Assembly (NCBI GenBank): GCA_958450325.1
Contig: OY288261.1
Location: 11,809,113-11,873,112 of the forward strand
Length of the DNA: 64,000 bases
Origin: Agrostemma githago
Lineage: Eukaryota > Streptophyta > Magnoliopsida > Caryophyllales > Caryophyllaceae
Direction of reading: 5' to 3'
A model generated the notes under the pieces. The model saw nothing but the letters and a program-made list of their open reading frames with translations. It was not told the DNA's origin and ran no database searches. Below are positions 54,235 to 64,000 of this stretch, piece after piece. The number at the start of each line of letters is the position of its first letter. Positions within the stretch are counted from its first letter, which is position 1. Made by a program: the position numbers and the translations under genes.

Positions 54235-54310
54235 GATAATAATAACAATGATGACGACGACGACGACAATAATAATAACAACAACAACGACAACGACAAC
54301 AATAATAATC
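54177..54310. repeat. Compound trinucleotide microsatellite (AAT/AAC/GAC)n
   Basis: AATAAT for about 55 bp, then GATAATAATAACAATGATGACG and ACAACGACAACG phases. A second ATT run lies at 54440-54475. Confidence 0.95.
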
Positions 54311-54704
54311 TTATCATTATTATTTTATTTTTTATGAAAAGAAACTTGCATTAACATTGAAATGCAATAACAACAACAACAGGAATAATTTATTTTAATT
54401 TGTTTCAATCTTAACGCAACTTCCGTTCATATAAATAAATATTATTATTATTATTATTATTATTTAACTATTATTATTGAAGTATTATTTTAAGAGGTGA
54501 AAATATTGAAGCTGAATTAAACGGAACTAAGTCGAGGTTATAGGAGCTGGACTGATTTGATAGAAGGCTCTACAACATATTGAAAATAAGCCGAAAAGAA
54601 CGGGCCCTGAGTCGATAGACAAATGCAAGTGCAAGAACTGAGAAAACCCTCCCTCGGGCATTTGGTGTGACTGCTAGCTACTTCCCAAGTTCCATCCTCA
54701 AAGC

Positions 54705-57700
54705 ATGGCAGTCTTTCGAGTAACTCACAGATTCCATGGAATCTTTGGATCAACGTCGTCTGCGAATCCTCACTCCTTGTCCTTGTTTCGTGAATCCACT
54801 CGCCGTTTCTCAACTGAACAAGGTGTCTTTTTTTCTTCATTGTTGCTTGGATTTTCTGGGTTTATAGATTGAAACCTAGCATTGTTTCCAGGGTTAAGAT
54901 CTAAGAAACCGGACTCACAATTTTGTTTCTTTGGTATTTTAAACTTAAATGTTGTAAAATCATCTTGATTTGTGCAAGTGTTGATGCATTGAGGGTTACT
55001 AGAACGTTGGTGGAGATGGTTGGTTGGGGAGGGGAGGGGATGAATTTTGCTTGGTGGGTACGGGTGCGGGTGCAGGTGCGGGTGCGGGGATTCCCTCCCC
55101 AATGCTATCCAAACTAGTCCCTCCGTCTTTCTCAATAGTTACGTCCACATCTAAAGGTAATATGTAATGTTAGTAAGACGGAGGGAGTATTTTATTGTAT
55201 GTGTACGACTAACTGGTCACAAAGTCATGAAAATTAGGAGGGAGGATAAGCGTAGTGGGTAAGAGGTATATGCAATGGTTGTTTATTAACCGATCATCTC
55301 AAAACCCATCTCCATTATCTCCTTTTTCTTTAAAGAAGAAAAGCTCAGCTTTAGTGTATTTATTTAGCCTCGAGTTGTTGTTATGAGGCAATAATGTTGG
55401 AATCTTTTCTTTTGTTTCACTTAACAGCTACATAAATCTATGGGGATTAACAGTTCTATGTTCTTATGGGCAATTCTAGGTGCAGTATATGGAAGGCTTT
55501 TGGGAATCAGTGAAAATACACTGAAGACTGATATCATTAACCTGTTTGAAGGATGCGGTTTGAACTTGGATGACATTAAGGTTGAATATGACAGAATGTT
55601 CAATCCATTGGCGATGTAATTTTTCTCTCTGCAAGATTGTACTTGTCCATTATATTGCCATCTTAGCTGGATAAATTTGCTTCTCTAAAAGATTGACTTG
55701 GGTGGTTAGAAAGCTTGAATGATTATGAGTTCAAAAGGGTTTAAACTTATAATTTGGCATATGTTAGGTTGCTACAGTTTCCTTCTTTTTCTGCATTCGG
55801 CGTTGCAATAAAGGAGAACACTAGGAAGGGTCGGTTGCTGAAACTGGACAAGGTAATGCTGCTGACTCTTCTTTCAGTTATTTATTTCATGGCCAAATAT
55901 CCTTTACTTACCATATTTTAAAAATGTAGGTTGATCGTCAGCACTGGGATGTTATAACAAGCAATAACGGACATTATGTAAGGAGATCCTACTTCTTTAA
56001 TCTGTCACTTGTGCTTTTCATACCTCTGTTGGTCTGCTCTCGGATTACAAACGTGTTCTCATCAGTATATATCGATTAAAAAATGTTAAATTGGGTTAGT
56101 TTTGGGCAAATTATGTGAAATAGGGGTCCACGTAGGCTTGTTTTATCCAAAACAAATGAATGGGGGCTTTGGCCTGTAATCCCCATTTAACACAACGGCT
56201 TTTGTGTGGCCACTCTACTTTTTTTCAGTTTTGAAAACTAGTGCAAACCCCGTGTGTATGCACAGTTTTTCGATTAATCTCTATTTTATAAAAGAGTTTA
56301 GTGTTCATGTCGTAATTAATTATACGTTCATTAATATAGAATTATTATACTCTCCCATCCAAACAATTCTATGCAATTGCTTTTTGGATTTCAAACTTAC
56401 TAAACTTTGACCGCAATTGCGTAAAAAAGTGGAGTATGGAACTTTGATAAATGAAAATTATATATTTGGATTTTTATGAAAAAAAAAATCATAACATTAG
56501 AAATTTTATTAATAAAACGCTACGTGTAGATACGGAAAAAGACGGTCAAAGTTGTGCCTTGTGCCTTGAAGACCACCCAAAAGCAAATGGGTAGTTACGT
56601 TTGGATGTGAGGGAATATTAGGTCTGTCGTATAATAATAATAATAATATAAAGATAGATCAGTTCATATTTATGTTATATACAAAGGAGTTAAGAGTTAT
56701 TCAACCCGAACCTGCCCTAAATAATTCTCGTGTCGTGTTTCCGCTAACTCATTTACATTATTAGGCCATCAAGGACTCAAACCCCTTAATTCATAGTAAT
56801 TATGTTCATATAATGATTTCAGTTATGTCAATGTTTGTCAAAGTCTAAATAAATGTGTAGAATTGCGAAAATTATTTATAGGGGTGCAAAACCCATGCCT
56901 ACACATTTTTTCGATTTCTTTTTTCAGGGATTTTTTGTGGGTGAAATGTGAATTCTCATTAATAATCATGAAATTTTACTTCACCACCTAAGGCACGCCC
57001 TACTTACATCTAAATACAAACTACACTTTAGAAGTTTAAGCTTCGAATCCAGTGTTAGTCAACTTGAAGCACTACCTTGGATCCTTGCTTTTATTGCCAT
57101 CTTAACCAACTGCAGGCTGAACTCAGGCCTAGCAACCTGTTCCTCAATCTTACTATTGCTCCTAGCATGCTAAATGTAATATATCATCCCATTTATAGCT
57201 GCAAACACAATCTGTTTCTTTAGAAGAGATATACATTGCCACTTCAGTCCCCATTACAAGATATCTTGGTCATCAAACTGAACATCACACCACACCTGCA
57301 GCAGTTGAGACATCTTTTGCTGTAAATATAGGTGTTGTGGAAATTTATCCTCTTGCCTGCGAAATGCAAATAGAACATTTCTTATTCATGATAATGCCAG
57401 TATGTTCCAGTTTGTCAGAATTAAGGAGCTTACTCTTCACATATAACAAATGATGAATGAATGCTAATCCGTTCCATTCCAGATGAATGGTGACCAGTCG
57501 ACCACTGAACCTCATGCTGCACACACATCAACTAGTTGTAGCCTCTCTGTACGCTATGAAATCCATGCATCCAAGTATTATGTGTGTAACCTCCTTTAAA
57601 GAGATCCTTAATCTTGCAGATTTGGCTCCTGCAAGACCAGATTGTGTTAACAGTAGGCACATACTGCCACCAATTCCTTTGCTTTATATAAATGTTAGGG

Positions 57701-60700
57701 AACCCATTTGACCAATAAATGGTCTTCTTTATTAGCAATCAACAAAGTATATTTAGCAGTAAGGGCCTTGTTTCTTAGCCCACAGTTAACCAGTCCTAAA
57801 CCTCCTTCCTTCCCGTGAAGACAATAGTGCTCCCAAGAAATTAAAGAGATCTAGTTCTGGTGTCCCTGATGAGAGATATCTCCTACAAATGGTCTCAATT
57901 TTCTTTATTACCAAACTAGGATTCGGAAAAATCCTAACCCAGTAGGAGTGAAGTTGAGTAAGAACTGACTTGATGAGTACCACCCTCCCAACATAGCTAA
58001 TCTTTCTGGCACTCCACCCCTCACCCCTTATTCTGCTCACCATCTTCTTAGTAAGACTAGTACACACTCAGATAACCTCTTATAAGATATAGGGATACCT
58101 AAATATCTACAAGGAAGAGAACCCTTCTGAAATCCAGAGCCAACATTCTAGTTTGCATTCCTTGATTAATCTCATTCATATAAATCTCAGACTTTTCCTT
58201 ATTCAGCATAAGCTCAGAAGCACTATAAAAGGTCTTTAGGGCACTTAATAGAATCTTTAAGTTGTAATTAGGGGTGATTGATGAGACGAGATAGCTCGCG
58301 AGCAACTCGAGTTCGACTCGGTCAAAACTCGGCTCAACTCGACTACTTAACAAGTCAAGCCAAGCAACCATTGACTCGGCTCGAAAGGCTTGCGAGCAGC
58401 TTAAAGTAATGTGATTAGTTAATATTTTGCTCTTATTTTAAAAAATACGAGTATTAATCGTAATTATATACTCCCGTCCAAACCAAGTTTTACACTTTTT
58501 ATAAACGGACCATCCAATCAATGTTTTACATTCCCTTTTTGGTAAAAGACTTTACCATGCTTCTCATATCCTTCGTCATTTACACAATGCCATTACTTTT
58601 TATCGCTTTAATTTGAGTGGGCCCATAAGACCTTTTTATTTACCAATATACCCTTACCTTGTACTTTCATAAAATTTGTGAAATACTCCATGTAACCCAT
58701 TGTTTGGATGGGAGAGAGAGTAATATTTCTACCAATGAAGTGTTCTTATTGATTTGCCTAATACTTTTTATATATATTTTCGGATCCCAAGTTATTAAAA
58801 AAATATCGATGAAAAAAAAAATTAAATCTAATTATGTAGGCTCGAGTTAGGCTTGGACTCGGCTTAAAGTTGCATTTTAGCTCGCGAGTTTCTTAGTGAG
58901 CTTTATTTTCTAAAGTTCAGGACTTCGGGTAAGCTCGAGATCGGCTCGAGTTTGAATTTTGCTTAAAGAGCACAAGGTCGAGCAAGGCCAAGCTCGTGCT
59001 CGGCTCATTATCACTCTTAGTTGTAGTTCCTCTTGCTAAATAAAAGCAAGTTGTCAACAAAACATACATGACAAAGCTTCAATTGTCTACATAAAAGATG
59101 AAATTTGAATTCAGGCTTTGTTGTTACCAAATCAAGTATTCTAGTGAGGTACTCCATACGTTGAGTGAAGATGAGAGGAAACATATGGTCTCACAATGTA
59201 TTGACAAATAAGGACATTGTCCACAATTTTCCTCCCGTTGATGAAAGCAGTCTTGTTTAGACCTGGCAAACGGGTCATTCGATTCGATTTCGGATCGGGT
59301 TAAATCGATTCGATCTTAATCGGGTTAGCATAAATTTCAGTTTCGGTTCGATTTTGATCGGGTTCATTTCGGTTAGCCACTTTTATCGGTTTATGTTATT
59401 TCGAGTCGGGTACGGTTCGGGTTGGGTCAATAGCAGGTCAGGTGAGTCTCGGGTCATAAATTTCTTGAGTTAAAAAATAAATAATTTGATTTTGTGTTTG
59501 TTATACCTTCAAATTATAGGTAATAATTTATAAAACCATTAATAAATAAATAATCAATGAGAAAAACCCAAAATTTGGGTATTTTTATGAAAAAAACAAG
59601 TATTTATTAATTAGGTCAATCAGTTTGGTTATTATTGGTTCGGTGATATTCGGGTTCGGGTATCATTCGGTTATATTAAATTCAGTACAAATTCAGTTCG
59701 ATTCTGATTGAATCGGGGTTCGGGTATTATTTTAGGTTAATCTTATCGGGTGTTCGATCGGTTTCAATTCAGGTATTTTCGGTCGGTTTTTCGGGTTCGG
59801 GTTTACTTTGCCAGGTCTAGTCTTGTTCAAGCTCACAATAGTAGGAAGGACTGCATTCAACCTGTATTTGTAATGCATTTATAAATACCATTGCACCACG
59901 CAATAGGCCTCCATTACAGTTTCCTGCCTATCCTTTTTTTAGGAACTATAGTGATCAAGGTAGCATTAATTTGCATCAAGAGCTTTCCATCATGAAGGAA
60001 TTCCTTAATATCTTTCACTAGGTCTACACCTACTATCCCATAAGCATCCCCAAAGAACTGGCTAGGGAGCCTGGTCCATGAGCTTTGTTTGCAGGAATAG
60101 AAAGGAATGGAAAAGAGTGTTGAAGTGATCTCACACTCAGAAACATCAACAATAAGCCCTAACATGTTGTGTATCGTCAACTGTCCTGCCTACTCTAATC
60201 GCCTCAGCATACAAGAGAATGACCTGGTGATCACTCCCAAGGACCTGTATATAGGAGTATCTGATAAAAGCATCTTTAGTTTTCAGCGGTGGTGGTACAC
60301 TCAAAGCCTTGAGCATCCCCGATTCTAAGAATCTTATTCTCATTCCTTTGTTTGGATAACAAAATGGGGGTGAAGAGATTTGGAAGGGAGGGAAAATGGA
60401 TCTCTCTATTTCCCTCCTTCAAACCAATTTATTTCCCCACCTATACAGGCAAGAATTGGAGGGTAAACTCCATGTCTTTCATGTCCCCTCCCCCTCCTTT
60501 CTCTTCCTTCTCCCTTCCCTCCCTTTCCATCTTATTATTGTATCCAAACACACCCCTACATTCCAAGACGCTAAACTAATGTCCAGAGAATAACCTGCTA
60601 CCACCACGACCATTTCCACTAGCATTGTTCCTACCCAGTGACATCTTAAGTATGTCCACAAACATTTTATTACCCTCTCCCATATATTCCTTCTTGTCTA

Positions 60701-62757
60701 ATAATCCTGGCAGGGGTAAGAGAGTTCAGCATTGTACCATTAAAAGGCATACGGGTCCCTATAATATTTGGATCCAGAATGGGGAGAACCACAAGCTCAG
60801 GTTCTTTAGAAGGGGAAATCACAACCTTAGGTCTCCTTTCCTTCCTCCCTCTTCCAGCTGCTTTTACCTCCTTTTTCCTCTCACATACTTCTGCTGTATG
60901 TCCAATTCCCTGACATTCAGAGCACTTCACAGGTCTCAGTTCATAATGAACAACCTGGAATTGCTTTACATCATATTCCTTATAAATCCATTTCTCTCAG
61001 ACAGGTGCTGTCCCTTCTTAACCTCCACTACGACCCTGGCAAAACCCAAATAAGTCTTATCCTGAGTTGCTGAGTCATACCGAATTGTCTTCCCTACCAA
61101 CCCTGCAATCTTAGACAGAGCTGGTCCCCAATATTTGAGTTCAAGTCCATACAGGCGAAGCCAAATTGGGATTGAGTCCACATCAGATTTCCCCAATTCC
61201 ACCTCCCCATTCCTTGCGACAAATGATTTGCTGTCAAAGAAAACTGGGCCCATACCCAATACATTTTGCTTTGCCTCTTCATCTTTAAACCGCACTAAAC
61301 AAATTCCACTACCTAGCCTACACACTTTTTCAATCTCAACAGCTTCCCAGATACGACGAACAAATCCTCCTGAAACATGTCCAGGAGGATTCCCCCTAAT
61401 ACATAACGGTATACAGCAGTCGACCAGTTTTCAAGCTAGACTGCACCAAACCCATCTGTTCCTCCAATGTTTCCTAGCATATCTCTTATTGGATCACTCC
61501 AGCAGTTGTCACAAATCAAGCTCAAAACTATTCATACCAGTGCAGTCTTTTATAAGCTGTAGCAACTTTTGAGAATAAGAGCATCTAAAAAACAAATGCT
61601 GAGCTTACAGTGTTCTTCTTGCAAACACAACATCTATTCACCATATATTTTCTCTTGCATTCAGTTGATCTATGGTTGACAGTTTTCCTTGAGCTGCTAG
61701 CATGAGTAATTGAGTATTAACCTATGTTGGTTTTTTTATATGATGTTGCCTTTACTAATTAGATAAGTAAAACCCACTTTATCTTAATAAGTAGGTTCAC
61801 TTGTTATAAGTTTTGAAGGGAAAAGCTTTATCTTGCACCTTGGTTTCTGTTCTATATATAGGGTATTTTCGATTTTACATCCACTTCTAATTCGGAAAAT
61901 TATTTCTAAAACCATCTCAAATAAACAAACTTGCTATGTTTGAGCAATATTTTTCGACAAAAAAGTACATAACAAAACTGCCATCTCTTCAACTGTGAAA
62001 TTTACCAATTAAGCAATATCTGGCTCTGTTTTCTGTTTCATCGTTCATAAATGAATGAAATAGTTTACTTAAACTTGTAGCAACAATGATGTTTGTTTCT
62101 AAACTTTTTGTGCTAATAGCATTAATGCTGTTGTACTACAGCTGTTGCTCATCAATATGTTATGATAGCTATGGAGCTGTTTTGCACCCTTGCATTTTTT
62201 CTGTGTTATCTGGTTGAAGTTTATTTTTTTGTGTAATTATTATACTGTTTCAACAATTTTAGGGTCCGTCTTCCAAATCTTAATCTTTTAGTATATTGGT
62301 TTAAACTTTGGTATATGTAAATGTACTTATGCTTTGGAGATTTAGTTGCTTCCTTGATAGTTCAATTGTCCACTGGGGTTGCCTGCTTGTGTCTTATGAT
62401 GTGCATTATCCACTTTTTGGATCATCAGGTCTTGTTGCAAGGGTTACCACGTAATGCACAGTTGGATGACGTGGAACGTTTTCTATCCGGCTGTAACTAT
62501 CTTTCTTCCTCATTTGAAATTTTTACGAGGTTAGCACTTCTACCACTAACTTTTATTAATATACGACTTGTTAAGATTCTATGTCTCAAAAACTATAAAT
62601 CCTTTTTTTTCCTATCGAGTGCAGGCCTGTATATCCAGACTTTATTAGAATGGCAAAAGTCGGCTTCCCTTCTCAGGTTGAGGCAATGAATGCAATTATC
62701 CAGAAGAACGGATCTTTCTGCCTCAATAATCGAATTTTTACTCGTCTTATCCAGTAA
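54705..62757 (+). CDS. Host gene, six exons, probable mitochondrial RRM/alpha-beta-plait-like protein (206 aa)
   Basis: Exons 54705-54822, 55480-55615, 55768-55852, 55930-55977, 62429-62529 and 62625-62757; total 621 bp with all phases agreeing and GT-AG at every border (for example CAAG|GTGTCT, TTCTAG|GTGC, CATTAT|GTAAGG, CATCAG|GTCTTG). The N-terminus (MAVFRVTHRFHG ... STRRFSTEQ) is rich in Arg/Ser with few acids, like a mitochondrial presequence ending before RRFS. Exons 2-4 give VYGRLLGISENTLKTDIIN and LLQFPSFSAFGVA; exons 5-6 give VLLQGLPRNAQLDDVERFLS and MAKVGFPSQVEAMNAIIQ, the beta-alpha-beta pattern of RRM-like folds. I recall plant proteins annotated as nucleotide-binding alpha-beta plait with this layout, but cannot name the gene. 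No lesions. Intron 4 is 6451 bp through transposon insertion. Confidence 0.8.
55105..55190. mobile_element. Short Stowaway-like MITE in intron 1 of the host gene
   Basis: TCCCTCCGTCTTTCTCAATAG at the left and GTAAGACGGAGGGAGTA at the right are inverted and flanked by TA-like bases; the middle is only about 45 bp, so this is an internally deleted copy. Confidence 0.6.
56350..56616. mobile_element. Stowaway-like MITE in intron 4
   Basis: CTCTCCCATCCAAACAATTC at the left and GTTTGGATGTGAGGGA at the right are inverted, flanked by TA on each side. A GACGGTCAAAGTTG motif near 56542 mirrors AACTTTGACCGC near 56403. Confidence 0.55.
58269..59019. mobile_element. hAT-type MITE within the LINE
   Basis: Ends TAGGGGTGATTGATGAG and (reverse complement) TAAGAGTGATAATGAG are inverted. 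Flanks GTTGTAAT (58261-58268) and GTTGTAGT (59020-59027) match at 7 of 8 bases, an hAT-size target duplication. The interior is rich in CTCGAG/GCTCGCGAGC. Confidence 0.7.
58471..58720. mobile_element. Stowaway-like MITE nested in the hAT MITE
   Basis: CTCCCGTCCAAACCAAGTTT at the left and TTGTTTGGATGGGAGAGAGAG at the right are inverted; TA flanks on each side (58469-58470 and 58721-58722). Confidence 0.7.
59258..59819. mobile_element. hAT-type MITE within the LINE, perfect 8-bp target duplication
   Basis: Ends TAGACCTGGCAAA and TTTGCCAGGTCTA are exact inverted repeats. GTCTTGTT occurs at 59250-59257 and again at 59820-59827. The interior carries many GGTTCGGGT/GATCGGGTT repeats. Confidence 0.9.
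60347..60556. mobile_element. Small MITE in the LINE endonuclease start
   Basis: TTTGTTTGGATAACAAAATGG at the left and ATTGTATCCAAACACACC at the right form inverted ends; the interior is pyrimidine-rich. On the minus strand the LINE reading LASWNV stops exactly where this sequence begins. Confidence 0.55.
61471..62428. other. Remainder of intron 4 of the host gene
   Basis: AT-rich intronic sequence ending in TTTTTGGATCATCAG. No coding sequence or repeat that I recognise. Confidence 0.5.
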
Positions 62758-63335
62758 TTCAACTTTTGCGTCAACTGACAGAGCAAAAACTCGGTGATGA
62801 ACATGAATCAGGTTTTCAACAATCTTCAATCTTATGAGTGCCTTGCTGGCGTTTTGTTAATGGCAATGCAGCTTTGCTGAGACTCTAGCTAATTTCAGCT
62901 ACTTGTTTTTCTTCTTCGAGGCCTTCCAGTAGTCATTTCTTACAATCAAGCTGCTCATTTCATTCTAGTAGGAATACTCGTACTTGTAATCTAAGTTAGT
63001 CACAACTCAGTTCTTTGCTATAAACCATGTGAAAACTTTGTTTTTGATCTCGAAGTTCTCATGTAGGACTACGATACAACGCTGGATCTCTTGGTCAAAT
63101 ACCGAGGATTATTATTAGTAATTTTAATAATTTTTCTTCGGCCCAATGGGTTGGGTCAGGTTTCGACTCTAAATTAACGAGTCATTTTGGTTTTGAGTCA
63201 AATGTGTCTCTGGTCAAAAGAAAAAGTTCATGACGCTAAAAAAACAGGTGAGGTGGGTCGAGTTTATGGGTCAGGTCAAGTTTTGACGGGTGATGGGCTG
63301 GACTAATAATTATTACAGTACTACGTACTCCGTAT
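62758..63335. other. 3' flank of the host gene
   Basis: Probable 3' untranslated region. AATAAT-type polyadenylation-like signals are present near 63124 but none is decisive. At 63140-63300 the phrase GGGTCAGGTYYYGACTC... recurs twice (63163 and 63270). Confidence 0.45.
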
Positions 63336-64000
63336 TATCTATCTATCTATCTATATAATAAAATAAAAAGTCATCCCTTTGAGTTACCCTCATATGCTAA
63401 CCCACCTAGACATGCGACACGTGGCAATCTCATACCCTTATTAAGCTAACTGTATTAGTTAAGCTAACTGTAATAGTTAACCCCAAATAAATTCCACCAA
63501 ATAAATTTATGCCCTATTAAGTGTATTAATTTCAGGGAGACATGAATGGTCCGACGGTTACGATGGAATCCGAGGCTCAGAATCGATTTCGGCCTATTTA
63601 TACTTTCTGGGTTCATACAATCAACAAGAACAAACCTTCATTTGCCTTCCTCTTTTCGTTCCTCTGTAGCGTCACCATCGATTTGGTACAGACGCCGGTT
63701 CCGATCGCATCATTCTTCATCGCTAAGTTTTATGCTACTCGGTTATTGTTTCTAGCGGTCATGTTTAGACTACTCGGTTCTTTATACTGTATGTTGTTCG
63801 GTTCTTGCAAACTGAATTATTAAGAAAGTGGTTAAATTATTTATACAGCTATCACATTGCATTCATGTCGATCATTTAGGTCATCCCTGTTTCGAGCAAA
63901 GATGACAGTAGATTTGTCTTACACTATAATTTGTGACGGTAATGAACTAATTAGCAAGCAAGGATTGATAGATAGATCTACGTCAAACTAACCTCAGTAG
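63336..64000. other. TATC microsatellite followed by a possible Helitron 5' end
   Basis: (TATC)n at 63336-63353 runs into TCTATATAATAAAATAAAAAG, a form typical of plant Helitron 5' ends (TC start, AT-rich leader). The 3' end with CTRR would be outside the window. Short open frames at 63542-63823 have no recognisable product. Confidence 0.3.

Larger units (their letters stand above)
51388..54618. mobile_element. Possible inverted-repeat element hosting the (TAA)n LINE
   Basis: The left end AGGTCATGTTCTTTTCGACT is similar to the reverse complement of the right end, AGGGCCCGTTCTTTTCGGCT (54618-54599), and both are followed by GAGCTG/CAGCTC-rich sequence. Such ends are typical of hAT-type MITE families. 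No clear 8-bp target duplication, so boundaries are tentative. Nearly all the interior is microsatellite plus the LINE at 51662-53925. Confidence 0.35.
56920..61470 (-). mobile_element. Degenerate L1-type LINE in intron 4, invaded by MITEs
   Basis: On the minus strand, from 61.4 kb downward: a DUF4283-like ORF1 segment (61325-60966, GICLVRFKDEEAKQNVLGMG), a CCHC knuckle CSECQGIGHTAEVC (60922-60881), the start of the AP endonuclease (LASWNV, about 60570) cut by a MITE, RT N-terminal part (60180-59914, PSQFFGDAYGIVGVDLVKDI), then RT C-terminal pieces (58260-58180 SASELMLNKEKSEIY; 58067-57786 WSARKISYVGRVVLIKSVL) and zinc-binding/RNase-H-side remnants to about 57100. Many stops and frame changes. 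Much of the endonuclease and the RT catalytic centre are missing. The 3' border is uncertain; T-rich sequence at 56908-56935 may be its reverse-complement poly-A. Confidence 0.7.

Noticed and set aside
59258..59819. Part of the LINE coding region
   Set aside because: Exact 8-bp target duplication and perfect inverted ends show that it is a separate hAT MITE.
63336..64000. Definite Helitron
   Set aside because: Only a TC plus AT-rich leader is visible; the diagnostic hairpin and CTRR end would be outside the window.

Overview
This is plant nuclear DNA, almost all of it layered transposable elements, with one ordinary host gene at the right end. Evidence for a land plant: Ty3/gypsy elements of the Athila and Tat lineages, a FAR1-type Mutator-like (MULE) transposase, L1-type LINEs, Stowaway and hAT MITEs, and a split gene with GT-AG introns for a probable mitochondrial protein. 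A eudicot, perhaps Caryophyllales, is my guess from the flavour of the repeats; the sequence does not prove it.

Layout. (1) 1-10645: a minus-strand, non-autonomous Athila-like LTR element (left LTR cut by the window edge; tRNA-Asp-type primer site; gag-derived ORF; ATHILA ORF-1-like ORF; no reverse transcriptase). It is inserted in the polyprotein of (2) a plus-strand Tat-lineage element, 10646 to about 21575: decayed RT-RNaseH-aRNH-integrase, an intact two-exon antisense gene at 14381-16157, then a long 3' LTR region from 16871 that holds another LTR-like insertion. (3) 21.6-22.35 kb: AT-rich repeats ending in (TA)17. (4) 22381-24980: a small MULE-like element. (5) 24993-37168: a complete Tat-lineage LTR element with 699-bp LTRs and TATAT target duplications, carrying antisense ORFs and a tandem repeat. 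It split a TA tract that formerly joined element 4 to (6) 37179-50512, a 13.3-kb MULE with a FAR1-type transposase, a small coiled-coil protein and a long minus-strand gene with two tandem Ulp1-like protease domains. (7) 51.4-54.6 kb: microsatellites and a LINE with an R2-like C-terminus lodged in (TAA)n. (8) 54705-62757: a six-exon host gene whose 6.45-kb fourth intron holds an L1 LINE invaded by four MITEs.

Most striking patterns: (a) arrays of short palindromes with fixed spacing of about 2, 3, 5 or 6 helical turns, lying upstream of LTR TATA boxes in three different LTRs and repeated near the extra ORFs; (b) MULE-type elements abutting TA tracts, each filled with its own reiterated 12-14-bp word; (c) a MULE-borne double-headed Ulp1 gene whose second head lacks the catalytic cysteine; (d) a spliced antisense gene in each of two Tat elements; (e) decay dominated by TAG stops that fit C-to-T change at CHG sites.

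All coordinates and splice sites were read by eye; no alignment or database search was run.
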